This document shows, piece by piece, positions 1-7,175 of a DNA stretch of 62,210 nt. A program made the position numbers and the translations under genes. Source of the DNA: Bacillus zhangzhouensis (GTDB taxonomy: Bacteria; Bacillota; Bacilli; Bacillales; Bacillaceae); NCBI RefSeq assembly GCF_000715205.1, contig NZ_JOTP01000017.1, forward strand, positions 1 to 62,210, given 5' to 3'. The notes beneath the pieces were generated by a model. It did not search any database. It was not told where the DNA came from and saw nothing but the letters and a program-made list of their open reading frames with translations. Numbering within the stretch: the stretch's first letter is position 1; every line of letters begins with the position of its first letter.

Positions 1-47
1 TTGTCTTGTTTAGTTTTCAAAGATCATCTTCGCCGTTCTTAGCGGCT
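1..47 (-). other. 5' leader of an rRNA operon (truncated by window edge)
   Basis: Read on the minus strand, the region after promoter P2 has a small GCCG/CGGC hairpin (31-45) and then GATCTTTGAAAACTAAAC, which resembles the boxA antitermination element of Bacillus rRNA leaders. The 16S gene itself would lie beyond position 1. In B. subtilis an rRNA operon also follows pdaB at this locus. No rRNA sequence is inside the window. Confidence 0.75.
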
Positions 48-52
48 TTAAT

Positions 53-82
53 AATATAACATTTCGCTTCATCTTATGTCAA
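53..82 (-). promoter_or_regulatory. rRNA operon promoter P2 (sigma-A)
   Basis: On the minus strand TTGACA (77-82) is followed after 18 bases by TATATT (53-58). The -10 context TATATTATTAA is identical to that of P1 upstream. The consensus -35, the tandem arrangement and the boxA-like leader downstream fit a Bacillus rrn P2. Confidence 0.75.
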
Positions 83-148
83 CAACTTTTTTCAAGTTTA
101 TTTCCCGAAGCGTTTTATGTTTGTCACTGTGTGTCAGCGACGATTAAT

Positions 149-178
149 AATATATCACGAAAACATTCTGTTGGTCAA
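149..178 (-). promoter_or_regulatory. rRNA operon promoter P1 (sigma-A)
   Basis: On the minus strand TTGACC (173-178), an 18-base spacer and TATATT (149-154). It lies 96 bp upstream of P2 with the same -10 sequence, the usual tandem P1-P2 layout of Bacillus rRNA operons. Confidence 0.65.
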
Positions 179-215
179 CGCCTTTTCAAAACTTTTTTTG
201 AAATAGTTTTATTGT

Positions 216-244
216 GCATGTCAAATCCTTGTCCTGCATACAAT
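216..244 (+). promoter_or_regulatory. Candidate sigma-E promoter of pdaB
   Basis: CATACAAT at 237-244 matches the sigma-E -10 consensus closely. GCATGTC (216-222), 14 bases upstream, is a weaker -35 match. The placement, about 35 bp before the pdaB start, fits the mother-cell expression known for B. subtilis pdaB. Confidence 0.5.
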
Positions 245-280
245 CAAGTAACAATCTTGGACAAGGCAGGAGTGTTTGAA

Positions 281-1045
281 TTGAGTCGATTATATGTGTT
301 GCCTATTAAACGGCTGAAGCAAGTTGTCATTATTCTTGTAGCAGCCCTTGCAGCTGCAACCTTTTTTTATGTACAAAAGGCACCGCCGCTGTCGGTATTT
401 AAAACAGAACATGGCCCCCGGGCGATTTATAAAGGAGAGACTTCATCAAAACATACCTCTCTTACTTTTAATATTGGCTGGGGAGATGAGAAGGCCGTTC
501 CTATTTTGAATGTCCTTCGAGAGTACGGTATAAAGAACGCCACTTTCTTTCTGTCCGCTTCCTGGGCTGAGCGTCATCCTGATATTGTGAAGCGTATTAG
601 AGAGGACGGGCATCAAATCGGCAGCCTTGGCTATGCTTATAAAAATTATAGCCAGCTTGAAGAAAGCGAAATCAAGCGAGATCTTGTCAGGGCACAAAAT
701 ACCTTTCAAAAGCTGGGACTAGATGATATTCAACTATTAAGACCGCCAACTGGACAATTTAACGAAACAGTACTGAAAATTGCAACACAGTACGGCTATA
801 CCGTTGTACATTACAGCATCAACTCACAGGACTGGCTGAACCCGGGCGTCGACCAGATTGTTCAAAACGTAAATGATCGAATGAAAAGCGGAGACATCAT
901 TCTCCTTCACGCCTCGGATTCAGCAACCCAAACCGCTCAAGCCTTACCAGCTATTTTGAAACACTTAAAAGAAAAGAACTTAAAAAATGTCACGGTTGGG
1001 GAGCTTATCTCTAATACAAAAACAAAATCAACCGAAGTTAAGTAG
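281..1045 (+). CDS. pdaB: Polysaccharide deacetylase family sporulation protein PdaB
   Basis: 254 aa, the same length as B. subtilis PdaB, which is needed late in sporulation to keep spores stable. A membrane segment follows the basic N-terminus (about residues 12-30). The NodB-type deacetylase domain covers most of the rest, with [10 protein letters not shown] and the late motif [10 protein letters not shown]. The usual catalytic Asp pair is altered (NIGWGDE where deacetylases have TFDDGP), as in the PdaB family, so enzymatic activity is uncertain. The TTG start at 281 is chosen because GGCAGGAG sits 7 bases upstream and the length then matches; the open frame continues upstream to 131. The last 8 bases overlap the convergent kbaA end. 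Confidence 0.93.
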   Translation: MSRLYVLPIKRLKQVVIILVAALAAATFFYVQKAPPLSVFKTEHGPRAIYKGETSSKHTSLTFNIGWGDEKAVPILNVLREYGIKNATFFLSASWAERHPDIVKRIREDGHQIGSLGYAYKNYSQLEESEIKRDLVRAQNTFQKLGLDDIQLLRPPTGQFNETVLKIATQYGYTVVHYSINSQDWLNPGVDQIVQNVNDRMKSGDIILLHASDSATQTAQALPAILKHLKEKNLKNVTVGELISNTKTKSTEVK

Positions 1046-1640
1046 CTTTCGCCTTTGAAAAGTGCGGCATAGCTAACAGCTGAAACGCATTACAGCCTAA
1101 TAGCGGGAAAAGCATTAAATACAGCCAGTCCTCTTCATTGACTCTGAGCGCCGGGAACCACTCTAACGACGTGATGACGACCATGAGAAACATTGCGGAG
1201 ATAAATGTTTTCTTAGAGGACTGCTTCTGTTTAAAATAAGCCACGATCAATGCAAACATACCGATAAAGACAGGCAGCCATAAGTATGGAAGAAATGATT
1301 CATTCTCCCCGAAAAACAAAAATCGCAAATAAGCTAAGTCAAACAGTACAAAAATCACAAGAAACAGCTGAATCGTATTCCATAAAGAATGTGACCGGAA
1401 AATTTCAAGTGCAAACCGGTGCACAGTTAAGAAGACGACAAATCCCATCTGGCTAATCACACTAAAGATCATCCCCACACCAATGAACCAAAATAACACA
1501 GATGCGATCTCTAGAATTTCAAACGATATAAAAAGCTTCTGATATTTCCCCCACTCCAGCGCAAAGCCTACCACGCTTGTCATGACCGCTCCAACAGCTA
1601 GCACAGAGAAGAAAAAACGAACTAAATCCCGACTTTTCAT
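1038..1640 (-). CDS. kbaA: KinB signalling pathway activation protein KbaA
   Basis: 200 aa integral membrane protein with about six hydrophobic segments; B. subtilis KbaA is 198 aa. In B. subtilis it activates the KinB branch of the phosphorelay that feeds Spo0A at sporulation onset. The N-terminus [14 protein letters not shown] and the motif [18 protein letters not shown] are characteristic. The start at 1640 has AGGGGTTGGG upstream; an open frame continues to 1727 but crosses the gerD promoter region. It is divergent from gerD and convergent, overlapping by 8 bp, with pdaB. Confidence 0.93.
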   Translation of the reverse strand: MKSRDLVRFFFSVLAVGAVMTSVVGFALEWGKYQKLFISFEILEIASVLFWFIGVGMIFSVISQMGFVVFLTVHRFALEIFRSHSLWNTIQLFLVIFVLFDLAYLRFLFFGENESFLPYLWLPVFIGMFALIVAYFKQKQSSKKTFISAMFLMVVITSLEWFPALRVNEEDWLYLMLFPLLGCNAFQLLAMPHFSKAKAT

Positions 1641-1668
1641 TGAATTGACCCAACCCCTATTTTTGTTA

Positions 1669-1698
1669 TGTATAAATTCACGTGAAACATTCATATTA
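1669..1698 (+). promoter_or_regulatory. Predicted sigma-G promoter of gerD
   Basis: TGTATA (1669-1674), a 17-base spacer and CATATTA (1692-1698) fit the sigma-G consensus (TGHATA / CATACTA). gerD is a known forespore (sigma-G) gene in B. subtilis. The spacer contains a perfect 10-bp palindrome, TTCACGTGAA (1677-1686). Confidence 0.6.
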
Positions 1699-1730
1699 AA
1701 AGTAAGACATGTAACGAAAGGAGCCACAGT

Positions 1731-2315
1731 ATGTCAAAAGGCATCTTGCGTATAATGAGCTGTTTTCTTCTTTTATCTCTAACAGCTTGTGCTCCCAAAA
1801 CCCAATCCTCATCTAATATGGACTATGACGAAACAAAGAAAATGGTCGTCGATATTTTGAAGACAGATGACGGTAAAAAGGCCATTCAACAGTTATTAAA
1901 TGACGAGGCAATGAATGAAGCTTTGGTAATGGATGAACAAACTGTGAAAAAAACGATAGAGAAAACACTAACTTCTGATAAAGGCAAAGAGTTCTGGAAG
2001 AAGGTCTTTGAGGATTCTAAATTTGCCGAGACTTTCGCAAAATCCATGCAGCAACAGCATGAAAAGATGTTAAAACAGTTAATGAAGGACCCTGACTATC
2101 AACAGCTGATGATGGATATTCTCAAGGATCCTGAGATGGAAAAGAAATACGGTGAACTGGTTAAAAGCAAAGAGTTTAGAAAACACTTAGAAAAAGTCAT
2201 TACAGAAACATTAAGCAGCCCTCTTTATAAGAAGAAATTCGAAGATGAGCTGAAAAAGGCAGCAACTGAGAGCAGCAGTGATTCCGGTTCACAAGACCAA
2301 GGAAGCAGCAGTTAA
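1731..2315 (+). CDS. gerD: Spore germination lipoprotein GerD
   Basis: 194 aa lipoprotein. The signal peptide ends in lipobox L-T-A-C with the lipidated Cys at residue 20. The mature part is highly charged and helical, and the C-terminus is Ser/Gln-rich. In B. subtilis GerD sits on the spore inner membrane and scaffolds germinant receptors into a germinosome. The helical core (MDYDETKKMVVDILKTDDGK) is strongly conserved. AAGGAG lies 8 bases before ATG, a sigma-G promoter precedes it and a terminator follows directly. Confidence 0.95.
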   Translation: MSKGILRIMSCFLLLSLTACAPKTQSSSNMDYDETKKMVVDILKTDDGKKAIQQLLNDEAMNEALVMDEQTVKKTIEKTLTSDKGKEFWKKVFEDSKFAETFAKSMQQQHEKMLKQLMKDPDYQQLMMDILKDPEMEKKYGELVKSKEFRKHLEKVITETLSSPLYKKKFEDELKKAATESSSDSGSQDQGSSS

Positions 2316-2320
2316 ACATC

Positions 2321-2353
2321 ACCCGAGTGGCATAAGGGTCCACTCGGGTTTTC
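2321..2353. terminator. Bidirectional terminator between gerD and salA
   Basis: A 10-bp perfect stem, ACCCGAGTGG (2321-2330) with CCACTCGGGT (2340-2349), has a 9-base loop and is followed by TTTTC on the plus strand. It sits between the convergent ends of gerD and salA. The U-tract is better in the gerD direction. Confidence 0.85.
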
Positions 2354-2354
2354 A

Positions 2355-3413
2355 TTATGCTTTTACTGCTAATTGTTCAATCACTTTATTGGCGATGTGT
2401 TGGTACACTTCTCCTGTCGGATGACTCGCTTCATAGACAGACGGCGCAAAATCATCCTCATTCCAATCAGGCTGTCTTAAAGGAATTTGGCCAAGGACCG
2501 ATACACGCAGCTCTTCAGCCAACTTGTCACCGCCGCCTTTTCCAAAGACGTATTCTTTTTCACCTGTTTTTTTGCTTTCGTAATAGCTCATATTCTCAAC
2601 GACCCCAAGCACCTCGTGATCTGTTTGCAGTGCCATTGCACCTGCTCTAGCAGCAACGAAGGCAGCCGTTGGATGCGGTGTTGTGACAATGATTTCTTTA
2701 CAGCTAGGAAGCATTGTATGAATATCAAGCGCCACATCTCCCGTTCCAGGTGGGAGGTCTAATAGTAAGTAATCTAATTCTCCCCACTCGACTTCGTGGA
2801 AGAAGTTATTTAACATTTTACCAAGCATCGGTCCTCTCCAAATGACCGGTGCATTTTCTTCAACAAAAAAGCCCATTGAAATCACTTTGACGCCAAAGCG
2901 TTCCACAGGTATAATTTTTTCCCCTTTAACCGTTGGTCTGACGGTGATCCCCATCATATCCGGTACACTAAAGCCGTAAATATCAGCATCAATCAGTCCG
3001 ACTTTTTTCCCTAGACGAGCAAGTGCCACAGCAAGGTTAACGGAAACCGTTGATTTCCCAACGCCACCCTTTCCACTCGCAATCGCTAAGAACTCAGGCG
3101 GATTTTTAGAGTTAAGCAGGTTTTCTTCCTCATCTTGTGATAGCATAAACTTTTCTAGCGTTTCCTGAGGCAGTTCTTCAAAACGAAGCCCTACTGTTTT
3201 AGCGCCTTCTGCTTTTAAGGCTTGTACGATGTCTTGCTGTAGCTTCATCTGCTCAGCAGTGCCTGTTTTGGCAATGGCCACCTTTAAGCTCACATGCTCT
3301 TTTTCAGGTTTTAGGCTGATTTCCTTAATGGCATCCAGCTCTCCAAGCGGTATATGAAGGAAAGGTTCGTCCATCTTCCCAACTAGTTTTCTCACATCAT
3401 CTTGTCCGATCAT
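2355..3413 (-). CDS. salA: Mrp/NBP35-family P-loop ATPase SalA
   Basis: 352 aa, the length of B. subtilis SalA. An N-terminal MIP18/DUF59-like domain (about residues 1-90) is followed by a ParA/MinD-type ATPase with deviant Walker A SGKGGVGKST near residue 113 and a DIYGFSVPDMMG switch region. Members bind Fe-S clusters or act as regulators; in B. subtilis SalA represses scoC and so raises exoprotease expression. It lies between cwlD, whose terminator precedes it, and gerD, so it probably has its own promoter in 3414-3506, but I found only a weak one (TATACT without a good -35). Confidence 0.92.
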   Translation of the reverse strand: MIGQDDVRKLVGKMDEPFLHIPLGELDAIKEISLKPEKEHVSLKVAIAKTGTAEQMKLQQDIVQALKAEGAKTVGLRFEELPQETLEKFMLSQDEEENLLNSKNPPEFLAIASGKGGVGKSTVSVNLAVALARLGKKVGLIDADIYGFSVPDMMGITVRPTVKGEKIIPVERFGVKVISMGFFVEENAPVIWRGPMLGKMLNNFFHEVEWGELDYLLLDLPPGTGDVALDIHTMLPSCKEIIVTTPHPTAAFVAARAGAMALQTDHEVLGVVENMSYYESKKTGEKEYVFGKGGGDKLAEELRVSVLGQIPLRQPDWNEDDFAPSVYEASHPTGEVYQHIANKVIEQLAVKA

Positions 3414-3506
3414 AGCAGAACCTCACCCTTTATTGAATTCGTTTACAATCCAAGTATATCATACATATCCTTACAATGTCTGTCCTGTTTGCCTGCGATC
3501 AAAAGG

Positions 3507-3530
3507 AAAAAGCCGCTTATTCAGGCGGCT
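3507..3530 (-). terminator. Terminator of cwlD overlapping its stop codon
   Basis: On the minus strand AGCCGC (from 3530) pairs with GCGGCT (to 3511) and runs into TTTTTCCTTTT. The cwlD stop codon TAA lies in the loop, so the terminator starts inside the last codons. Confidence 0.75.
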
Positions 3531-4230
3531 CTTTTTGCTCTGTTAAGTATCTCAGAATGCCTTTATAAATGGAGGCAGCAATTTGATCCTGATACTTCGG
3601 TGTTGCCAGCTGACCGGCCTCTTTCGGGTTGGAGAGAAATCCGATTTCCACAAGGGCTCCTGGCTTCGTCACATTTTGCATTAAATAAATGCCATTGATC
3701 CGCTTCGCCTTCCGATCTGTGTTTTCCAAGTTCCTGCGTAATTCATCCTGAATGAACTTCGCTGCCTTTTCATTCTCTTCATACTTTCCGTAAAAAAACG
3801 TTTGCGCCCCGCTCCATTTGTTCGATGGAATCGCATTTAAATGGATGCTTAAATAGAGATCCGCTTCAGACTCATTGATGACTTTCACGCGGTTTCTCAA
3901 GTCCTCCGCTTTTTTACGGGCATATCCCTTTGTATTCTTTGATGATAGATCGGAATCATCCTCTCGGGTCATGAGAACAAGCGCTCCCTGCTCCTGCAAA
4001 TAGTCTCGTATCTTCATGGACACATCCAGTGCAATCTCTTTTTCAAGCAGCTCTCCACCTACAGCCCCGCCATCTGGACCACCGTGACCCGGATCTAAAT
4101 AGATGATCTTCCCACTTAGAGGCAAATTCCATGATTTCCATGAATCATCATTTAGAAATTGAAATCTGAATAAGAATAAGAGGACAATAAACCCAATTAA
4201 AAACCCTGTCCACTTCAGCTTTCTTTTCAT
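3517..4230 (-). CDS. cwlD: Germination-specific N-acetylmuramoyl-L-alanine amidase CwlD
   Basis: 237 aa, identical in length to B. subtilis CwlD. An N-terminal membrane anchor (about residues 8-25) precedes an Amidase_3 zinc hydrolase domain. DPGHGGPDGGAVGG gives the first zinc ligand, E in LLEKEIAL follows, then SIHLNA and VEIGFLSN. With PdaA it makes the muramic-delta-lactam of spore cortex that marks cortex for germination lysis. The start at 4230 is chosen over the ATG at 4245 because GGGAGGG precedes it at normal spacing. A strong sigma-E promoter lies just upstream. Confidence 0.95.
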   Translation of the reverse strand: MKRKLKWTGFLIGFIVLLFLFRFQFLNDDSWKSWNLPLSGKIIYLDPGHGGPDGGAVGGELLEKEIALDVSMKIRDYLQEQGALVLMTREDDSDLSSKNTKGYARKKAEDLRNRVKVINESEADLYLSIHLNAIPSNKWSGAQTFFYGKYEENEKAAKFIQDELRRNLENTDRKAKRINGIYLMQNVTKPGALVEIGFLSNPKEAGQLATPKYQDQIAASIYKGILRYLTEQKEPPE

Positions 4231-4259
4231 CCCTGTCCCTCCCATACGCCATTATTTTA

Positions 4260-4288
4260 TAGATATGGGACAAGGGCTCGAAATATGC
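4260..4288 (-). promoter_or_regulatory. Predicted sigma-E promoter of cwlD
   Basis: On the minus strand GCATATT (4282-4288), a 14-base spacer and CATATCTA (4260-4267) match both sigma-E elements. The site abuts the ybaK stop codon. B. subtilis cwlD is a mother-cell gene. Confidence 0.65.
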
Positions 4289-4732
4289 TTAGTGCAGCCG
4301 AAGCTTATGTCTTTTTTCTGATTCACGAAAGCCTTCCTGCCACCACATGTTTAAAAAATCCTTTGCAAATGGATACAGACATGACGTCTCACGCTCCATC
4401 CGGAACATATTCCCCCACGATTGCAAACACCCTGCCAGCTCTTCAATCAGCTCATCCTCCTCTTGGGATGACCGCTTTTTGATATCATCGAACGATTCAC
4501 CGTACTTACTCGACTCACCGTATCTCCCGCCGGCTAAAAAAGCTTCAATTGCGAAATCGATACAGCCATCACTCATCATACCGGCTGGATCATCTGCAAA
4601 CGGAAAGAGCTTCTTCGTGAATTTCTCCGAAGCGACCGTCACTTTTTGAAGAGACAATGTACGCAAGAGCTTCTTTTCAAGCGTGACATCTCGTTTTGTT
4701 TTCAATTGATAAAATGAAAGCACTTCTGCCAT
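4289..4732 (-). CDS. ybaK: Conserved hypothetical protein YbaK (DUF2521 family)
   Basis: 147 aa, the length of B. subtilis YbaK, which also precedes cwlD. The family has no established function. The matching core is GCIDFAIEAFLAGGRYG in the middle and WWQEGF near the C-terminus. The start at 4732 has AAAGGAG 8 bases upstream; the frame remains open to 4777 without a better site. It lies at the border of the conserved block and the accessory genes to its right. It is unrelated to the proteobacterial aminoacyl-tRNA deacylase also called YbaK. Confidence 0.85.
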   Translation of the reverse strand: MAEVLSFYQLKTKRDVTLEKKLLRTLSLQKVTVASEKFTKKLFPFADDPAGMMSDGCIDFAIEAFLAGGRYGESSKYGESFDDIKKRSSQEEDELIEELAGCLQSWGNMFRMERETSCLYPFAKDFLNMWWQEGFRESEKRHKLRLH

Positions 4733-4833
4733 GGACTGAACTCCTTTTTTCTTTGTATTGTTCGTTGCTTTGAACAAAACATGCAGTTCAGTAAATGGAA
4801 ATGGAAAAGTCAGTGGTCTATCGGAATGGAAAA

Positions 4834-4862
4834 TTGTGATAAAATGGACATTTGAATATAGA
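4834..4862 (+). promoter_or_regulatory. Candidate sigma-A promoter of the lipoprotein gene
   Basis: TTGTGA (4834-4839), 17 bases, TATAGA (4857-4862), ending 24 bp before the lipoprotein ATG. The match is moderate. Confidence 0.35.
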
Positions 4863-4886
4863 AAGAATGGTAAAGGGGCATAATAA

Positions 4887-5456
4887 ATGAAGAAATGGAT
4901 GTATATCCTGCTGCTACTTACAGTCGTCCTATCTGCATGCAGCAGTCAAGCTACTGAAAAAGAGAGCGACATTAAAGGAATAGAAGACATGTCCTTAAAG
5001 CAACTTTCTAAGCACAAAAATTCTTATATTGGAGACAACGGAGCAATCGGCGCTATTTTATCAGATCTTCCAGGTAACGTGATTCGTGAGTATGAAATCG
5101 TAGATGAAAAAGCGCTAAAAGTGACATATGGCGTGAAGGAAAATACCACTTATACAGAAGAACAATTTGATGCATTTTGGTTTAATGAAAAGGATACCAT
5201 TGAGAAAAACTACTTATATAATGCATTAGCACTTTTTATTCTTATCGATAATGTACAGCAAGTGACACTCAAGATGAACTCAAACGACGAGCCGTCTGTC
5301 ACGTTCAAAAGACAGCAGCTAGAAAAAATGTTCCCTCACTCTTTTAAAGAGTACAAAGACGATACAGCACTTTGGCAAAAGGAACTGGTTGATGGAGTTG
5401 TGGAGTCAAAAGAAAAACGCCAAGATGTATACAACGCGTTTCCCATGCAGAAATAA
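4887..5456 (+). CDS. Putative lipoprotein, DUF4825-like
   Basis: 189 aa. The signal peptide MKKWMYILLLLTVVLSAC ends in lipobox L-S-A-C, so the protein is predicted to be attached to the outer face of the membrane at Cys18. The mature domain contains YIGDNGAIGAILSDLP, which recalls the DUF4825 family (YxGDxxxVxxILxxLP); this assignment is from memory of the family pattern. Function is unknown. It is one of only three plus-strand genes here, has its own weak promoter and shares a terminator with the convergent serine hydrolase gene. B. subtilis has no gene here, so it belongs to the accessory block. Confidence 0.8.
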   Translation: MKKWMYILLLLTVVLSACSSQATEKESDIKGIEDMSLKQLSKHKNSYIGDNGAIGAILSDLPGNVIREYEIVDEKALKVTYGVKENTTYTEEQFDAFWFNEKDTIEKNYLYNALALFILIDNVQQVTLKMNSNDEPSVTFKRQQLEKMFPHSFKEYKDDTALWQKELVDGVVESKEKRQDVYNAFPMQK

Positions 5457-5459
5457 TAA

Positions 5460-5487
5460 AACAGAGGGGTGTCTCCCTCTGTTTTTT
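5460..5487. terminator. Bidirectional terminator (lipoprotein / serine hydrolase)
   Basis: AACAGAGGG (5460-5468) pairs with CCCTCTGTT (5475-5483), has a 6-base loop and is followed by TTTT on the plus strand. The other side is A-rich (AATAAAA), so it can also serve the convergent minus-strand gene. Confidence 0.85.
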
Positions 5488-5493
5488 TGATGA

Positions 5494-6573
5494 TTATGTA
5501 GTGAAAGCTTGAATCAATCGTTGTCGAAAACTTTGATCCACTGCTGCAGTAAGCATAAATTCATTGAATGCTCCCCCAATCCAGTGAGAATTGTTTGCTT
5601 TCGGATCATTGATAAAAAGAGAAATGGATATCGATGATGTATCCGTTTTTCGATATAAAGCAGCTGTGAAAACAAACAATGTTGAACCGCCTTTATACCA
5701 AATATATTGATCTTTTTCCGTCTTCAATGTTTCTCCCAGCACAATTTGGCTAAAAAGACTCTTTTCTTCTTTTGTTAACAGCTCATCCTGCAGACGTTTC
5801 ATAAAATGTGCATATTCATTGGTTGTAGACTTTGTTATCTTTTGCGTCAGTAATGATTGAATACGCAAGCTTAATAAGTTCTTTTTCATCATTTTTTCTT
5901 CTAACGCCTTTTTTTGCTCTGGGTCATTTTTCATGATATTAAAAATCTCAATCATCAGAGATTTGTATTGCTCATCAGTTATACCGCTCATTTGCTTGAA
6001 TGCATCCCGCCGATGATCAGATACATAGGATGACCACAAAAGCTTTGGGGTGATTGGCATCAGTTCATCATGTTCTGTAAGACCCGCTTGTTTCATCCGA
6101 TCATTGATCTTATCTAAGCCGAGCCGGTCAATCAAATAATCAGTACAAGCATTCGAACTGACTTGCATCATCCCTTTGGCAACATCTAATAAAGTTGCAT
6201 GCTCAGAAAAATCGTTGACCTCCAGCCAGTATGTGTGAGCACCGCCATCTGTTCTATCAATATAAAACCGCTCTATGTCCGCCAATGCCACTTTTTCATC
6301 TAGCTTGATGTCACCGCTAGAGACGGTTTTAACAAAATGAAACAAAACCATTAATTTCACCGTACTTGCAAGTGGTGTTTTTTGATTACCATTCCAATCT
6401 AATACCACATCTTCATTTTCAATGATTGTCACTGATACGTCCTTTTTGTTTTTTGTGACAAATGTCAAAAGATCTTCCTTCGTTTTCTTCATATCTCTTT
6501 TATACAACAGGACATCAACCACCAAGTAAAGTATGACCACACCTAAGACAACTAGCCCGATTTTGAGTAACAT
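5494..6573 (-). CDS. Membrane-anchored serine hydrolase of class A beta-lactamase fold
   Basis: 359 aa. An N-terminal transmembrane segment (about residues 4-24) is followed by an extracytoplasmic beta-lactamase/PBP-like domain. The active-site set is visible: S70-T-V-K73 (SxxK), S139-S140-N141 (SxN) and K294-G-G (KTG-like). I see no obvious equivalent of the deacylating Glu166 with its omega-loop, so peptidase, esterase or penicillin-binding activity is as likely as beta-lactam hydrolysis. The start at 6573 has GGAAAGGAG 5 bases upstream; the open frame extends to 6639 through the promoter. It is not part of this locus in B. subtilis. Confidence 0.8.
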   Translation of the reverse strand: MLLKIGLVVLGVVILYLVVDVLLYKRDMKKTKEDLLTFVTKNKKDVSVTIIENEDVVLDWNGNQKTPLASTVKLMVLFHFVKTVSSGDIKLDEKVALADIERFYIDRTDGGAHTYWLEVNDFSEHATLLDVAKGMMQVSSNACTDYLIDRLGLDKINDRMKQAGLTEHDELMPITPKLLWSSYVSDHRRDAFKQMSGITDEQYKSLMIEIFNIMKNDPEQKKALEEKMMKKNLLSLRIQSLLTQKITKSTTNEYAHFMKRLQDELLTKEEKSLFSQIVLGETLKTEKDQYIWYKGGSTLFVFTAALYRKTDTSSISISLFINDPKANNSHWIGGAFNEFMLTAAVDQSFRQRLIQAFTT

Positions 6574-6601
6574 GTTTCTCCTTTCCAAATAACTAAGGAT
6601 T

Positions 6602-6629
6602 TCTATATTTAATATAACAAATATTTCAA
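6602..6629 (-). promoter_or_regulatory. Candidate sigma-A promoter of the serine hydrolase gene
   Basis: On the minus strand TTGAAA (6624-6629), a 16-base spacer and TATAGA (6602-6607), about 28 bp before the start codon. The surroundings are AT-rich. Confidence 0.4.
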
Positions 6630-6639
6630 ATAAAGTCAC

Positions 6640-6670
6640 AAAAAAGCAAAGGCAAGTGAACCCCTCGCTT
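6640..6670 (-). terminator. Terminator after the GNAT gene
   Basis: On the minus strand AAGCGAGGG (from 6670) pairs with CCTTTGCTT (to 6644) using two G-U pairs, has a 9-base loop and is followed by a run of T. It separates the amidohydrolase-GNAT unit from the serine hydrolase gene. Confidence 0.65.
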
Positions 6671-6684
6671 CTTGGTGTTCTTAT

Positions 6685-7155
6685 TCATGGGGAGAGATGC
6701 AGCTTCATTCCTTCATGTGTGGCTTCAAACCCTAATTTTTCATAAAAACGGCGTGCATCCGGCCTCTGTTTGTCTGTTGTTAGCTGAACCATATGACAGC
6801 CTCGGTCGCTTGCGTGTTGAATAGCCCTTTTTATCAACATCGTGCCAATTCCTTTTCCTCTATGAGTCGAGGCCGTACGAACTCCTTCTATTGAAGCTCT
6901 CCATCCTCCTTGATGTGTAAGAAATGGCGTCATGGTTAATTGGAGAACACCGACAGCTTCTTCCTGATCACACGCAACAATGAGTTCAATATTTGGATCA
7001 GCATCTATTGAATGAAAGACTTCGATATAGCTTTCTAACAATGGTTGCGTGTAACGCTCTCTTTTTTGACCTAACATATCATCCGCGAGCATGAAGACGA
7101 TTTTATCGAGATCATCCAGCTTGGCTTCTCTGAACGTCAGTTGACTGAACCCCAT
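6685..7155 (-). CDS. GNAT family N-acetyltransferase
   Basis: 156 aa single GNAT domain. The acetyl-CoA pyrophosphate-binding motif A is THRGKGIGTMLIKRA, and the C-terminal RRFYEKLGFE is the usual GNAT ending. Substrate is unknown. The start at 7155 is chosen because GGAGGT lies 7 bases upstream; a GTG at 7164 overlaps that site. It begins 20 bp after the amidohydrolase stop, so the two are probably co-transcribed, and a terminator follows. Confidence 0.88.
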   Translation of the reverse strand: MGFSQLTFREAKLDDLDKIVFMLADDMLGQKRERYTQPLLESYIEVFHSIDADPNIELIVACDQEEAVGVLQLTMTPFLTHQGGWRASIEGVRTASTHRGKGIGTMLIKRAIQHASDRGCHMVQLTTDKQRPDARRFYEKLGFEATHEGMKLHLSP

Positions 7156-7175
7156 TGAACACACCTCCTATGAAA

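Noticed and set aside
131..280. N-terminal extension of pdaB to 131
   Set aside because: It runs over the rRNA P1 promoter, has no ribosome binding site and makes the protein longer than the family; TTG 281 fits.
5494..6573. Antibiotic-resistance beta-lactamase
   Set aside because: No clear deacylation Glu and no resistance context; called only a serine hydrolase of that fold.
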